In this document: positions 22,941 through 33,787 of the stretch, piece by piece
Layout of the letters: every line of letters begins with the position of its first letter
Numbering within the stretch: position 1 is the first letter of the stretch
NCBI GenBank assembly: GCA_963978905.1
Contig: OZ022256.1
Coordinates: 24,949,426-25,013,425 of the forward strand
Source of the DNA: Trichostrongylus colubriformis
Taxonomy: Eukaryota; Nematoda; Chromadorea; Rhabditida; Trichostrongylidae
DNA length: 64,000 bases
Direction of reading: 5' to 3'
Position numbers and translations under genes: made by a program
Notes under the pieces: generated by a model
What the model saw: only the letters and a program-made list of their open reading frames with translations
Databases searched by the model: none
What the model was told of the DNA's origin: nothing

Positions 22941-23000
22941 GAAAACGAAGCGATCGGAACGTTGGGTCTAAAATAAAGGTTCTATGCAAGAACCTCGTCG
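22941..23000 (+). repeat. Possible 3' tail of a Penelope-like element
   Basis: GAACGTTGGG, then AATAAAGGTTCTATGCAAGA followed by ACCTCG resembles the tail of the Penelope-like element at 63,380-63,430 (GAAACGTTAGGCCAATAAAG, then GTTCC...AACCTCG). The part AGGTTCT...AGAACCT can form a hairpin. No coding part of the element is visible upstream. Confidence 0.45.
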
Positions 23001-23309
23001 GCAAAGCAAGAACATCCTCGACTGATTCTAACGAGGTTACAAGAAGGGAGATTCGGGACCGATCTGTCACCCCACGAAAGTGACTTATATCGACAATTTG
23101 TAGGATTTGTTCTGCGGATATGCAAAAAATGAAATGTTAGAAGAAGTGTTGAATGGGTTCATCGAGATGCTCCAACAGCAGTGCTCATTATTGCGCCAAC
23201 AGTCAAGTTTTGTCCTACTGATCCGCAGTGACAGCTCAGTTCGCCTTGGAGGATTGGGAGTACGCCGTCACCTATTGTAGACAGCATTAGGGATAGTTTG
23301 GTTATAGGA

Positions 23310-23870
23310 AAATCACCAAAAGAAGTCACTCATATGGAAACTATAGGCCTAAGAAACTCATTTATTGCAAAATCTCTGTCGAAAAGCGCGCCTCCCGAAC
23401 TGTAGTGACGGCGCAACGGTGAACAGCTAACACCTTTGGATGACAGACTCCACCTCCAGGCGACGTGATTCGTAGTTGGCCACGATGAGAGCGGCCAAGG
23501 ATATGCGGCAGGATCGAATGTATTGCGGCTTCGCAGTTTTAGCTTGAAGTTCACTTCAGAAAATGGATGCTGTCGTATTTCTAAACATTCCCTCGTGTTT
23601 GCTTAGCGGCACGCCAATGAAAGCCTCGTTCGGTCTACGCCTCTTGACGGAGAGGTCGTCCGCGTCGAGAATCATCGGTGGGGAAGTGGTGGTACTATTT
23701 CTCGGGTCCTTCTCCACTTCCTTCCGTTTTTTCTTCACCATCGTATTAATAGGCACCTTGACTTCCATATTCACTACATCATTGTTCGTCCAAATTTCTC
23801 CTATCGCTGCCGTTAAGCTGTTTTGCTCATCCTTTGCAGGATGGATATAATGTGATCGGGGTCGAATAGA
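23310..23870 (-). repeat. Repeat R5, copy 1, with a decayed basic-protein frame
   Basis: Matches 31,805-32,320 in the same orientation. On the minus strand both read a lysine-rich segment, then ILDxDDLSxKRR and, after a variable part, TASxxFxSELQA. In copy 1 the frame stops (TGA) just before SELQA where copy 2 has Trp. Copy 2 has a stop upstream where copy 1 is open. The common ancestor was therefore probably coding across this region. Protein family not recognised. Confidence 0.6.
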
Positions 23871-24787
23871 CATGGTTCAGCGAAGGAAAGGGAAAGTAGT
23901 TGGGATAAAGTGCACTCACTAGATTTCTACATAGTTGTCAATAATACTCCTCTAGACGTTTCAGTCTACATGTGTTATAACACAGCTGAAAAGATAACGA
24001 ATTTGGCGTTCATAAATCCCTTCTCTGGGAGGCACCGCGCACTCTAGTTCCACTGAGAATCGTGAAAGCGGGTGATTTGGCCTATACAATGACTTGAGAG
24101 GGAGGAGGAGGGGGGGGGGGGGCAGCCTATGTACAAGTCAGTGCTTTTGTCCTCCCATGCGAGTCACCAGTTCCCCTAACCCGGAGGAATGGAAAGCTTG
24201 GTTGGTATAGGCGGTCATTGATGAGAGATTTAATCCCCGTACGAGAACGGGAGTGCACGCCACCTGTCATTACAAGAACTCCGCAACTCAATTGAATATC
24301 GAACTTTACATCGGGTATCTTCAGCATGCATCAATCTTTGAAAGTGTCCTCGTGGCCTCCTGAAAATCCAACAAAGAATGGCACTTCCAAAGAACAAAAT
24401 ATGGTCAGCTCTCAAGTTTCCATGGATAATAGTTGCTAATGTCGATAACTGTTAATGTGTTTCGTTTCCGCAATTTACTTACGGAAATGAAGCCATGTAA
24501 CAGCGATGAAAGAAGGATCTTGGATGCCAGGAAACATACGAGGAGAGGCTGAGATGTTTAAAGACAACGGGAGAGGATGGACGGGGGTAGGGGGCAAAGA
24601 AGGAAAGCATTTCCCGAAAACACTACTCGCATAAACGAACATTTGAGCTCAGAAGAGATGAGTTGCGAAACTCGCGTTCAAGAACGCGCCATTGGGGCGC
24701 TATCGCGATCATAACGCGCTTCACACCGAGCTGCACGCCTCAGTAGGAGAGTTTCCTGCTAGCAGCGGACAGGGAAGATGGACGTCA

Positions 24788-24963
24788 TCGTCATTTGATG
24801 TCACGTACGGTGAAGGGTGATTTTGATATCATTCATAATGATGCTAAACAAGTGAAACAGCAAAAAGAAACAAACAAGTGAAACAATGAAAGGGAGAATA
24901 AGCGTTGCAACAATTGAGCGAATCGAAAGCGGGCACCGTAAGCCAAAATGCCCTTGCCGGCAT
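24788..24963 (+). repeat. Dispersed repeat R3, copy 3
   Basis: Contains CAAGTGAAACAGCAAAAAGA and the AAACAATGAAAGGG block of R3. On the minus strand it lies inside a 143-codon open frame (24,801-25,232) ending in a hydrophobic stretch. Other R3 copies are not open there, so the frame is not accepted as a gene. Confidence 0.7.
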
Positions 24964-25757
24964 CTATAATGTTTCACGGGAAATCGGATTCTCAGATCTG
25001 AGCTTTCCAAGTGATAGTGAGTACAAAGCACTTGCACCGACGCTGTTAGGTACTCGTAGTGCCTTCCCTGAATTTTCCATTTCCATCCACTTGGCAAGTT
25101 GCCGAAGCATTCAAATTCGATCAAGTCAAGCTCATTTTCATTCAGTGAGTAGTCAGGCGCTAAGGAAATTGAGTAAAGAATGTTTGAAGGAAAAGTGCAA
25201 AACAGGCATTTCAAATTTAAATAGGAGTGCACACATCAGGTGAAAAGAAATCTGCAACATGTAAAGCAAGACTATACCCCCTGTCAGGGTCAAGCGTGTC
25301 TAGAGATATTCTCGTAGAGCTATCGCTATTCGATTTATTGGAAGGGGTCGCACAGAGTATTTGGGGTGGGCATCGTAGTGATGCTAAATTTGCAATCTGA
25401 TCAGTTTCTACCTGTGTGCCTCCTCCCCGACATTAATTTTGAGAAGAACTGAATTTATGTATTTCCGGCAGAAGTAGAACTTTTGAACGAAGCAGCTTCA
25501 AGCTTGAAGCTTGAACGTTTCAGGGACTCATCGCTGACCTTACGTCAAATTTGCACTTTCGCATGAACCGAAGAATTTAAAAATGAGTACTGGAAAGCGC
25601 ACCCTCTGCCCATTCGTGGGCGTAGCATGGCTCGATTCACATGTGCTCTTCAATTCTTGTCCCGCGCATTACTAGCCCCAAAGCTTGCCCTCTTCTCTAG
25701 TGGTTGTTCTTCATGTAATGCCAAATTCCGTGAGAGACAAACGTTAAGACAAACATA

Positions 25758-26430
25758 TTGGGTAGTCTAAAAAGTCTTTTCGTATTTTTAAATACCGCTT
25801 TTTCCCTCCAAACTGCTTTCCAGCAATCTCTTCTGTACATACACATATAGTACAAGTCCACACGCATCTATAGGTACTATTATTGTCTTCCATCTCCCGG
25901 ATAACCTTTTTCGGCAAAATAAACATATCAAAGGTCAACCTCATTTTCAATATAAAAATTTTTCTTTGAATGGCGTTAGACAGGGAAAGGAAAAGGTGAT
26001 AATCCGATGGAGCAAGATCAGGGCTATAAGGTGGATGGGGCAGCAATTTCATCCAAGCTCGAGAATTTTTTGGCAAGGCGATTTTTGGCAAGTCTTCCCA
26101 CTATTGAAAAAGTGACTAGCCAAAAAATTCTCGAGCTTGGATAAAAATTGCTGCCCCATCCACCTTATAGCCCTGATACTGCTCCATCGGATTATCACCT
26201 TTTCCTTTCCCTCTGACGCCATTCAAAGAAAAATTTTTGTATTGAAAATGAGGTTGACCTTTGATATGTTTATTTTGCCGAAGAAGGTTATCCGGGAGAT
26301 GGAAGACAATAATACCTATAGATGCGTGTGGACTTGTACTACATGTGTATGTACAGAAGAGATTGCTGGAAAGCAGTTTGAGGGAAAAAGCGGTGTTTAA
26401 AAATACGAAAAGACTTTTTAGACTACCCAA
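25758..26430. mobile_element. Palindromic (foldback) mariner derivative
   Basis: 673 bp between TA dinucleotides (25,756-25,757 and 26,431-26,432), beginning TTGGGTAGTCTAAAAAGTC and ending with the inverse. Left arm 25,758-26,074 and right arm 26,119-26,430 are nearly complementary; the loop is about 44 bp. Both arms derive from the 3' end of a mariner transposase: read inward to outward, each encodes the LPHPPYSPDLAPSDYHLF motif holding the third catalytic Asp. A transcript would form a long hairpin with mariner transposase sequence in its stem. Confidence 0.92.
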
Positions 26431-26454
26431 TATAAATAAACAAGGATAGACGCA

Positions 26455-26625
26455 CAGAAAAACAAACAAATATACCAGCAAAAGAGCAAACATACAGACA
26501 GACAAATAGACAGAAAGACAGAGAGGCAGACAGACACACTGACAAACGGACAGGCAGATACGACAGCCAGATGCGAAATGGCCAGATGCGAAATGGAGAC
26601 AGGCAGACCCGACAGAGAAACACAG
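26455..26625. repeat. CAGA-type microsatellite
   Basis: Degenerate repeats of CAGA/GACA, for instance CATACAGACAGACAAATAGA, directly right of the foldback mariner. Not coding. From here to 28,960 I see no gene I can support; a frame at 26,753-27,001 has no recognisable features. Confidence 0.8.
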
Positions 26626-28964
26626 AGATATTGACAGCTTAACAGTCCTGCCCTACGTACTTTCCACGGGTTCTTCTATCGGTATGTTCATTAGATTACT
26701 ACGGCTATCAGCTTAGTCAGTATCCAGAACTGCCGCGTGCATGTAGAGCCACATGCGAAATGTGAGAGCAAAGACTCTCGCGGCCGCGGAAACGAAATCC
26801 GAGAACGAAGACGGGGATTTAATTGTTCAATGCAACGAGCTTAACAGAGACGTATGGCAAATTGATTGCTCCGAAAGCGACGACAAGTCATTTTCAAGCA
26901 CTCGAGTTGAACGTTTCTTGCATATGCAAAGGATATTAGTGTTGGAGAAATCCCATTCCCGTCTAGCCACCATCTTTGCTATGGAGATAGAAGCAGTGTG
27001 ACTAGAGGAACTCTGTAGAGGTTTCGAGTTGAGAATGCGAACTTGAAGCGAAAAGTTCATTTGAATGGATGCCCTTAGAAATCATCCCAAGGATTCATGT
27101 AGCAACCAATGCATTTTATTGATGATTACGGAATGTGATTATGTAAATTTATATGGATGTAATGAAAACAATGAGCAAACACGAACCAGACGCAAAAGGT
27201 ATTGAAATATCTGCATTAAAATTAAAAGGCGATAAGGATAGAAAGAAATTCGCAAACTAGCAGTCGACCTCTGCCATCCGTCACTCATAATGAATTGAAA
27301 GGGCGGAGCCAACATGAGAAATGCATGAGAATACATGTTGCTATGTCTTACCTCTCATCTAATATTCTGTGAGTCTATTCAAGGAAACGTTGAAATACAC
27401 TCCAAACCTCTCATCTACACGATGCGGCTAAGAGTTGGCCACATAATAAGCCTTGCACTACTACAAAGAAAGGGGGTATTGATATGAGTTTCATTGGCAT
27501 GTGTTAATAACAAAAATTCAACCAAACTCTTCGTTATATTTTTTCAGAGTTTGATTCGACGGCCTTTGGCTTGTAGAAATCGACATCTGCCATGGGCTGC
27601 AGCCTGCAGTGTCGTCATGCGAATAGTCTCATGCTTCGTGAGGGCAGTCGTAGAAGCAGCGAATGAATTGTGACGAGTATCGCGGGCTCTGCGCTTCAGA
27701 ACGCTCGAAACGGAATAGTCGAGCAGCTTAACATCTGGGCAGACTGTAGGGACGCTGATGGAGATAGCACGGTGGAGTACTTAAATCATATAAATTCGAC
27801 GTTTTTCCAGTCAAAATCAATCAGCACAACTAACTTAGCGAAGTCGTTGAGATACACGTACATTCCTAGGTAATACGTCACTTCGGATCAGTTTACATGA
27901 ATTCTAGCCGCGACCCACAAGACGTGATCACGACAGGAGCGGTTTACAACAAAGTCCACGGCTTCCCACAGGGCAACGATCACCAAACACTATGAATTTC
28001 GACGCGCACGACATTTCTTTCGAGGTTTTTTTGAGGTCTGCAATACTACTAAAAGGCTATCTGATTCTGTGGTGCACACCAGCGAAAGTATAGGTGATTT
28101 GCGCGACGGCCAAGTGAGTCCAACGGCATGCGGTCTCCCTCCCCGTCATGGTTAATGTGAATGGGCTAGAGAAAATCATCCCATATTCCACGGAGATCTT
28201 AGGAAATGTATGTTGATCATCTCTATTTCGAGCAAAATTCATGTTGATACATTCGCATTCTTTTTAGCTGGTAGGACAATGCGTTGTCATGCGGTCAATA
28301 CTTTTGCCGCACCTGTACACGAGGAAGAAGGTCTCAGCCAATTTAGGAACGCAAGACCACCTTAACACTGATGTTTTAGAGATCCTAACGATCCATCTAG
28401 AAACTATTTCAAAGTTACATGGGAAGTTAAAATCCTTCCTTGGTAAGAAGAGTGTAGTGTGGCTACCACTTCGCTTTTGTCAATTGCCAGTATTATACGC
28501 TTTATCCTATTGAAGAAGAATGAAGCATATACTGACAACCTCTCCAGGACACGCCATGCATTCTATTTCTGCGTTAACCGCAAGTAAGCCCATATGGGCG
28601 CGATTTGACTGCATCTGATATACGAAGTGGGTCAGGTTTTGTTGACTTCTTGTACATAGGGGACCAGTACCAGTCCAGCGACCCCGGAGAAAGGCTTTTT
28701 CTGTTTGGGGGTATTGAGCTAGTATGATTCCTGTCAGTCGGAGGGACGCCATTTCTTACCACACACGTCACTACATCTCAAGGCGAGAGTATTCATCCTC
28801 TGTGCCCATTAGTAAGAGATGGAAAGAAGTTTCTTGTATCATCAAACTTGGTACCAACAAGGAAAATAGTTAAAACAAGCACTTACTAGTGGCAGTAGCT
28901 CTTTACTTCGCCGTTCACTCTATAAGCGAAAATTGCAAATTAATACCCGAACATTAAGACTTTA

Positions 28965-29170
28965 CTAATGGCTCTTTGGAGTGAATTTGAAGTGAAGCGA
29001 ATTTTATAAGTCATAAGCTGCAGTCAAATGTATAGTCAGTACTGAGAGGAGTAACTGGAGTAATGGAAAGTCTCTCCATTTTCATTTCATTATTCCTTAC
29101 TCCTCTCAGTACTGACGATACATTTGACTGTAGCTTGTGACCTACAAAATTCGCTCTAAAGAGCCATTCA
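28965..29170. repeat. Small foldback element (MITE-like)
   Basis: About 205 bp. AATGGCTCTTTGGAGTGAAT at the left pairs with the inverted GAATGGCTCTTTAGAGCGAA at the right, and CAGTACTGAGAGGAGTAA pairs across a short A/T-rich centre. No coding capacity. Target duplication unclear. Confidence 0.85.
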
Positions 29171-30389
29171 TCTGTGCTGCATTACAAGTAATCAGGAAAG
29201 TTTAGAGGTCTACTGACGACAGCGAAACAGCGCATGACGCCCTCCAATCAATTCCAGCAGATGTTCAGCAAATCAAACGGAAGGCTGTTTCGAAGTAAAA
29301 CAGAGGAAACTGTCTAATGAAAATGAGGAGTGGATTGAAAGCAATTGAGAAGTACAGGGCCCTTTTCAGGCGCGCAACCCCTCGACCCAGTTACTATTTC
29401 TACATTGGTATAATTACCTCTGGCAGTGGAACAACTTTCATAGCGTCAAGCACGGCTATAGTTTCTTGCAAAGCCCAGCGACCATGCAAAAACTTTCCAC
29501 GTCCTCGTTCATGCCTCAGCATTTACTTTGAGGGCAGCCCCGGGGAAACTGAGGTCACAAGGGAGAGCTTGACGTTCTGCTGATAGAAGGAATTGAGTAG
29601 GTAGTTTATACACAGTTTCTGTTTCAGTCATTTACCACATTTTCTCATCGCCTATGGAACTTCTTGGGTTGCCTTCAATCAGTGCAAAAGACTATGAAAA
29701 GTTATCTCACGGGTTTTTGATGAAGGTAGTTCGTTGTCTTTGATGGATGTTTGCTCTGATGTCTCGTAGACATGACCTTATGGGCTAGATTTGGAAGCAG
29801 TGTTTGTGCCACCGTATGGAATATTGATGATCCAAAAAAGGATCGGAAAAATGCTCATGGTTCAAGGCATTTTGCGCTCAAGGTTCAGTGGCAGAAACGA
29901 AGTGTAAGATAACATTCCCATTTCGTCAACTCCTGATGACGCGTTACTTTCGGTAGTTTTTTACTTACTCACCCCTCGAAGACACTTCTAAAAATCCCTT
30001 GAACTGCCAATTCATGATGTGAAATTTGGGATGACAAGGTTACAGCAAGATGGCTACGAGTGATCAAACCTCATGAAACTTTAGACCCTGGCATGTCTAG
30101 TGATTATGAGTGCAAGAGCCTAGAAACGGCAGCGGAAAGCTATGAAATTAGTGGTTTATGAAGTGACGTCCTCCATTACTTGATAAGTTTATCCCACGAC
30201 CATTATTTTATTCGACGACCATTATCAGAAGCCTACTACAGAGATGCAGCCAAAAACCACTATCCTGTAAAGAAAATTCCTCAAACGAAGTCTCATTACG
30301 TAAATACCACCCCTTCCGCCCCCTTTCTAACCCTGTGCTTAACTTGGCGAATCACTCTCCCACTGACTCTAATGAGCAAAGTTGTGAAG

Positions 30390-30960
30390 GGAGCGTATGG
30401 TGCCATGGTTCGGACGGCTCTATGTGACAGCCAATCTTTGACAGGTCACCGTGTGAGTTGTTCGGTACCAGCGCCTCCTCCTGGACAAAGTCTCTGCAGG
30501 TCCACCAAAAGCCAGTAATTCTGTAGACGAGGCAAAGTCGCCTTTGGCTGTGCTTGAACTTCTGATCGTGTCTTCTCCTGGACGGGGCGCATGATGTTGG
30601 CGTACAGCCACCACTTCCTATCTACTATGAGTGTGAGCTAGTCGTCAGTCGTGCGGGAACAATTCACTAGCCAGCACGTCACTGCCGGAGTGCACAGCTT
30701 GCCTACCTGACTCAGGTGATCGATGTCGGCAAGAGGGTGGAGCAAAGGGATGCATCAAACCTCGCGTAAAGTTTGACGTGGGTCTCCCTTGGCCAACTGG
30801 TGTAGTCGGTAATCGATGACCCCTATGAACGCTCTGACGGGGGTGGAACTTTCAAGGTTGAGCTTGCCGACCAGATTATAAGTCGCATAGTTGAAACGCA
30901 TAAACTTACTGCTTCGGAAACTCTATGCTACTAGGGTGTTCTAAAAAGCGCGAGAACTTT
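30390..30960 (-). pseudogene. Mariner-like transposase relic
   Basis: On the minus strand, around 30,640-30,560, the reading LIVDRKWWLYANI is like the mariner DEKWVLYVN motif with the first catalytic Asp. Further on, in a shifted frame, TGFWWTCRDFV resembles the WWDxxGxxxxE segment. Frames change and no ends were matched, although CTAGGGTGTTCTAAAAAG near 30,929 could be an old terminus. Old and heavily mutated. Confidence 0.5.
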
Positions 30961-31804
30961 ACCAACAAGTGAATTCGCGAACTGTGGTTCCACATCATGA
31001 GGCTTTGAATTGATCGTCATCCGGCTTTCCCTATCATAGCACCACACATTTCTGGGAAACCTCGACCTATTGCCAGCACATAGGGTCACATATCGTTTCG
31101 CTCACATCAAAACTACGAGATTTCTTCAAAATCCGAAACAACATTCACCTGGGCTGTCGTACAAGTATTATGCAGGTCAGTGACGGAAACAGGAAGTTAC
31201 AAAATGTTAAAAATTTGCTCAAGACGGAGGTCCAAGTAAGAGGGCTCTCGAAAAATACTGCTGGCAGGCGACTAAGCGTACCTATCGTCTACCTACTAAG
31301 CAATCAATCATCTACATATTTGCTACCCAACCTATCGTCGTAGTTCAGTACGAGAGAGAACATGGATATTTCAGAAATAAATTTGTCATGTAGTTTTGAA
31401 ATCTATCATCGCCTTCGCCCGCCAGTCTCCTTCGCCGCTTTAGAAACCACACCATCCCTCCTCGTCTATGGAGCAACACCACTCAGTGCGAAAAACGACA
31501 GTGGAAACAGCAACATGTATCACAGACCAGGCCTATCGATTCACTGAGAAATGTTTGCAAGTAATCGGTTATCTTCTCACTTTAAGGTTCTCAATACATG
31601 GCAGGAGCATTGCAACGTAATGTTCTTGACGGTCTCTGAAAAGAGTTCCAAGCTAAGGGAACTTATCTCTCACCATAAAAACTACGATAGGACAGATGCT
31701 TAATCAGTGTTAGGGTTTGGGCTGCAGGTGGCTCGGCCAGCTGTCTTTACAGTCAAGATTAACTGTTAACGTATCAAAAGGTGACTTAAAAACAGCATTA
31801 GGGG

Positions 31805-32320
31805 CAATGTGATTATTGAGAAATTTTTAAAAGAAGTCACTTACATGGAAACTGTAGTTCTGAGAAGGCTATCTGAGCCAAAATCCCCGTGAAAAAGCGC
31901 GCCTCCGAGCTGTACAAACTGCGCAACGGATAACAGCTGACGCCTTGGATGACAGACCCCGCCTGTGACGTGATACCCGATTGACTGGGGTGAGTGCGGC
32001 CAAGGAGATGCAACGGTGCTGAAGATTTTGCGAATATTCTCAATTTAAGCTTGAAGCTCACTCCAAAAACTAGACGATGCTGTTCCTTCGAATATCCTTT
32101 CGTGTATGCGACTTGGCAACGCTAATGGAAAAGTCGTCCGCAAAACCCTTCTCTTCATAGAAAGGTCGTCCTCGTCGAGAATCAGCGTGGGAAGGGGATT
32201 CTCTTTCTAGGATTTTTTGGCCATTTCCATCCGTTTTTTCTCCACTGTACTGTTACTAATCAACTGGACTTTCATATTCACCACTTCTTTTACTTTTCGA
32301 CCGCATTCCCCCTGATGCTG
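31805..32320 (-). repeat. Repeat R5, copy 2
   Basis: Direct copy of 23,310-23,870 sharing GAAAAGCGCGCCTCC, TGGATGACAGAC, GCGGCCAAGGA and a GAGGTCGTCC/GAAAGGTCGTCC block. On the minus strand it keeps the TLILDEDDLSMKRR segment and reads through SFWSELQA. From here to 33,788 no gene is recognised. Confidence 0.75.
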
Positions 32321-33787
32321 CCTTTAAACAAAAACAGTACGAGAGCCATCGCTGGACCTATGTCGACTGACTATCGCGTGCCACTCCCTCGCAAGACGCG
32401 AAATATGGAGGCTGAATATGTACATAGATGACGGATTCGCTTCCCATTTCTTAAGAAAATGAAGCGAGTATTTAGAGGAAGAACTGGGCTCATGTGGACC
32501 TGACAAATTCAACTGTTTAGTTCCGCTGTTGAAAATGAAAGAAAATTCGCGACTGGCTTTTTTTTGCAAGGAGCGAAGATTACAGGAATATTGAGCTCTA
32601 CATACAACATACGGCAGGCAGCATTCAATCTGCGAAAACTTTGAAGGCATTGAACGGAACGAAGATGGCTCTATGGAAAGGCCATTGCGTTCCATCACGA
32701 AATTCGTATGGCGATTATGACCTGAGTGCTGAGAAACTAAACTGGTCTAGTTCATCAGTATTCAGTTTTCGAGAAGGAATTTGAAAGGAAAGAACCTCTC
32801 GATAGAATGGGTTCCGATCCGCGAGTCATAGCCTTAACTAACACAGCAATCCATACAGGTCTTGTTGGGCAGATCTAACAGTAAGGAGCATCCAGAATGT
32901 GGGTGAGCTCAGCCGCAAGAGTGCGAAAGAATAAACTTGTAGCAGCTGACTCTCGTTACGACCGAACATGCTTTGAGTGAATTTGACCACGGACGACTTT
33001 AAAAACATCCGGCAATTTCCTAGAGCTTGGGAAACGGAGCGGAAAGAGGACAGAACCCACTCGCTCCCATGTGAACCACCGGGTTGCTGCGACGAACACG
33101 GAGAGTTTCTCTTGATGTAGAAGACCTTGATATACACGGGTCTTCGTAGGCTTTTTATCGTGAACACTGGTTTGCACCGATTTTTATGGTGAGAAATTTT
33201 GAACAAAATTTCATATTCAAAAAAGCGCACCCAGAACGTTGGTGAGTTCAGCAGCAAGAGTGCGAAAACAATCAGCATCTCGAAAATTCTTTTCTACTTT
33301 GCTAAAACACGGTGACATTTTTTGCACAACAGGGTTTTCTCCAAAATACGGGCGCTGGAATGTAAGGTCTTTAAAAAGACATAAGAGAGCACTGTCGACA
33401 CTTGACCAAGGGCGAAAGAGAAGTGTTTAGAAGTGCCGTGTGAGAAGAAGACGCACGGCCGTGTGGAAGGTAAAGTAGAAGTTTCTACAGAAGAAGCACT
33501 TTATATGCGTTCAGTAACACATACAGAGCGTAGAGCAGTGGGAAAAGCTTTAGAATATCACGAAAGTCGAAAAACCTCTTCATAGCTCGGCTTTGCTGAA
33601 AGTGAGGTGGGGCTTCAGTTCAACTTCTTCGAGTCCAGGTCAATCGATGTTTGTGAATAACATCATGCTGTTGTCGAGGATAAGAGGAGGTCATGAGCAA
33701 AGAATATACATAGCTGGTCAATTCTTTAGCATAATTGTTGCAAAATATCATAATTGTTATCGAAGGAAAAAGTGTCAGGAAACCAGT

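Noticed and set aside
24788..24900. CTGTTTCA octamers, the nematode piRNA promoter (Ruby) motif, for example within R3
   Set aside because: An octamer is expected about twice by chance in 64 kb on both strands, and no T at the right spacing or clustered array was evident.
24801..25232. 143-codon minus-strand frame with a possible DSL/EGF-like Cys pattern (HYRCRQGHFGLRC) followed by a hydrophobic helix
   Set aside because: The C-terminal half coincides with repeat R3. The same DNA in the other R3 copies is not open, several expected cysteines are missing, and no splice structure supports it.
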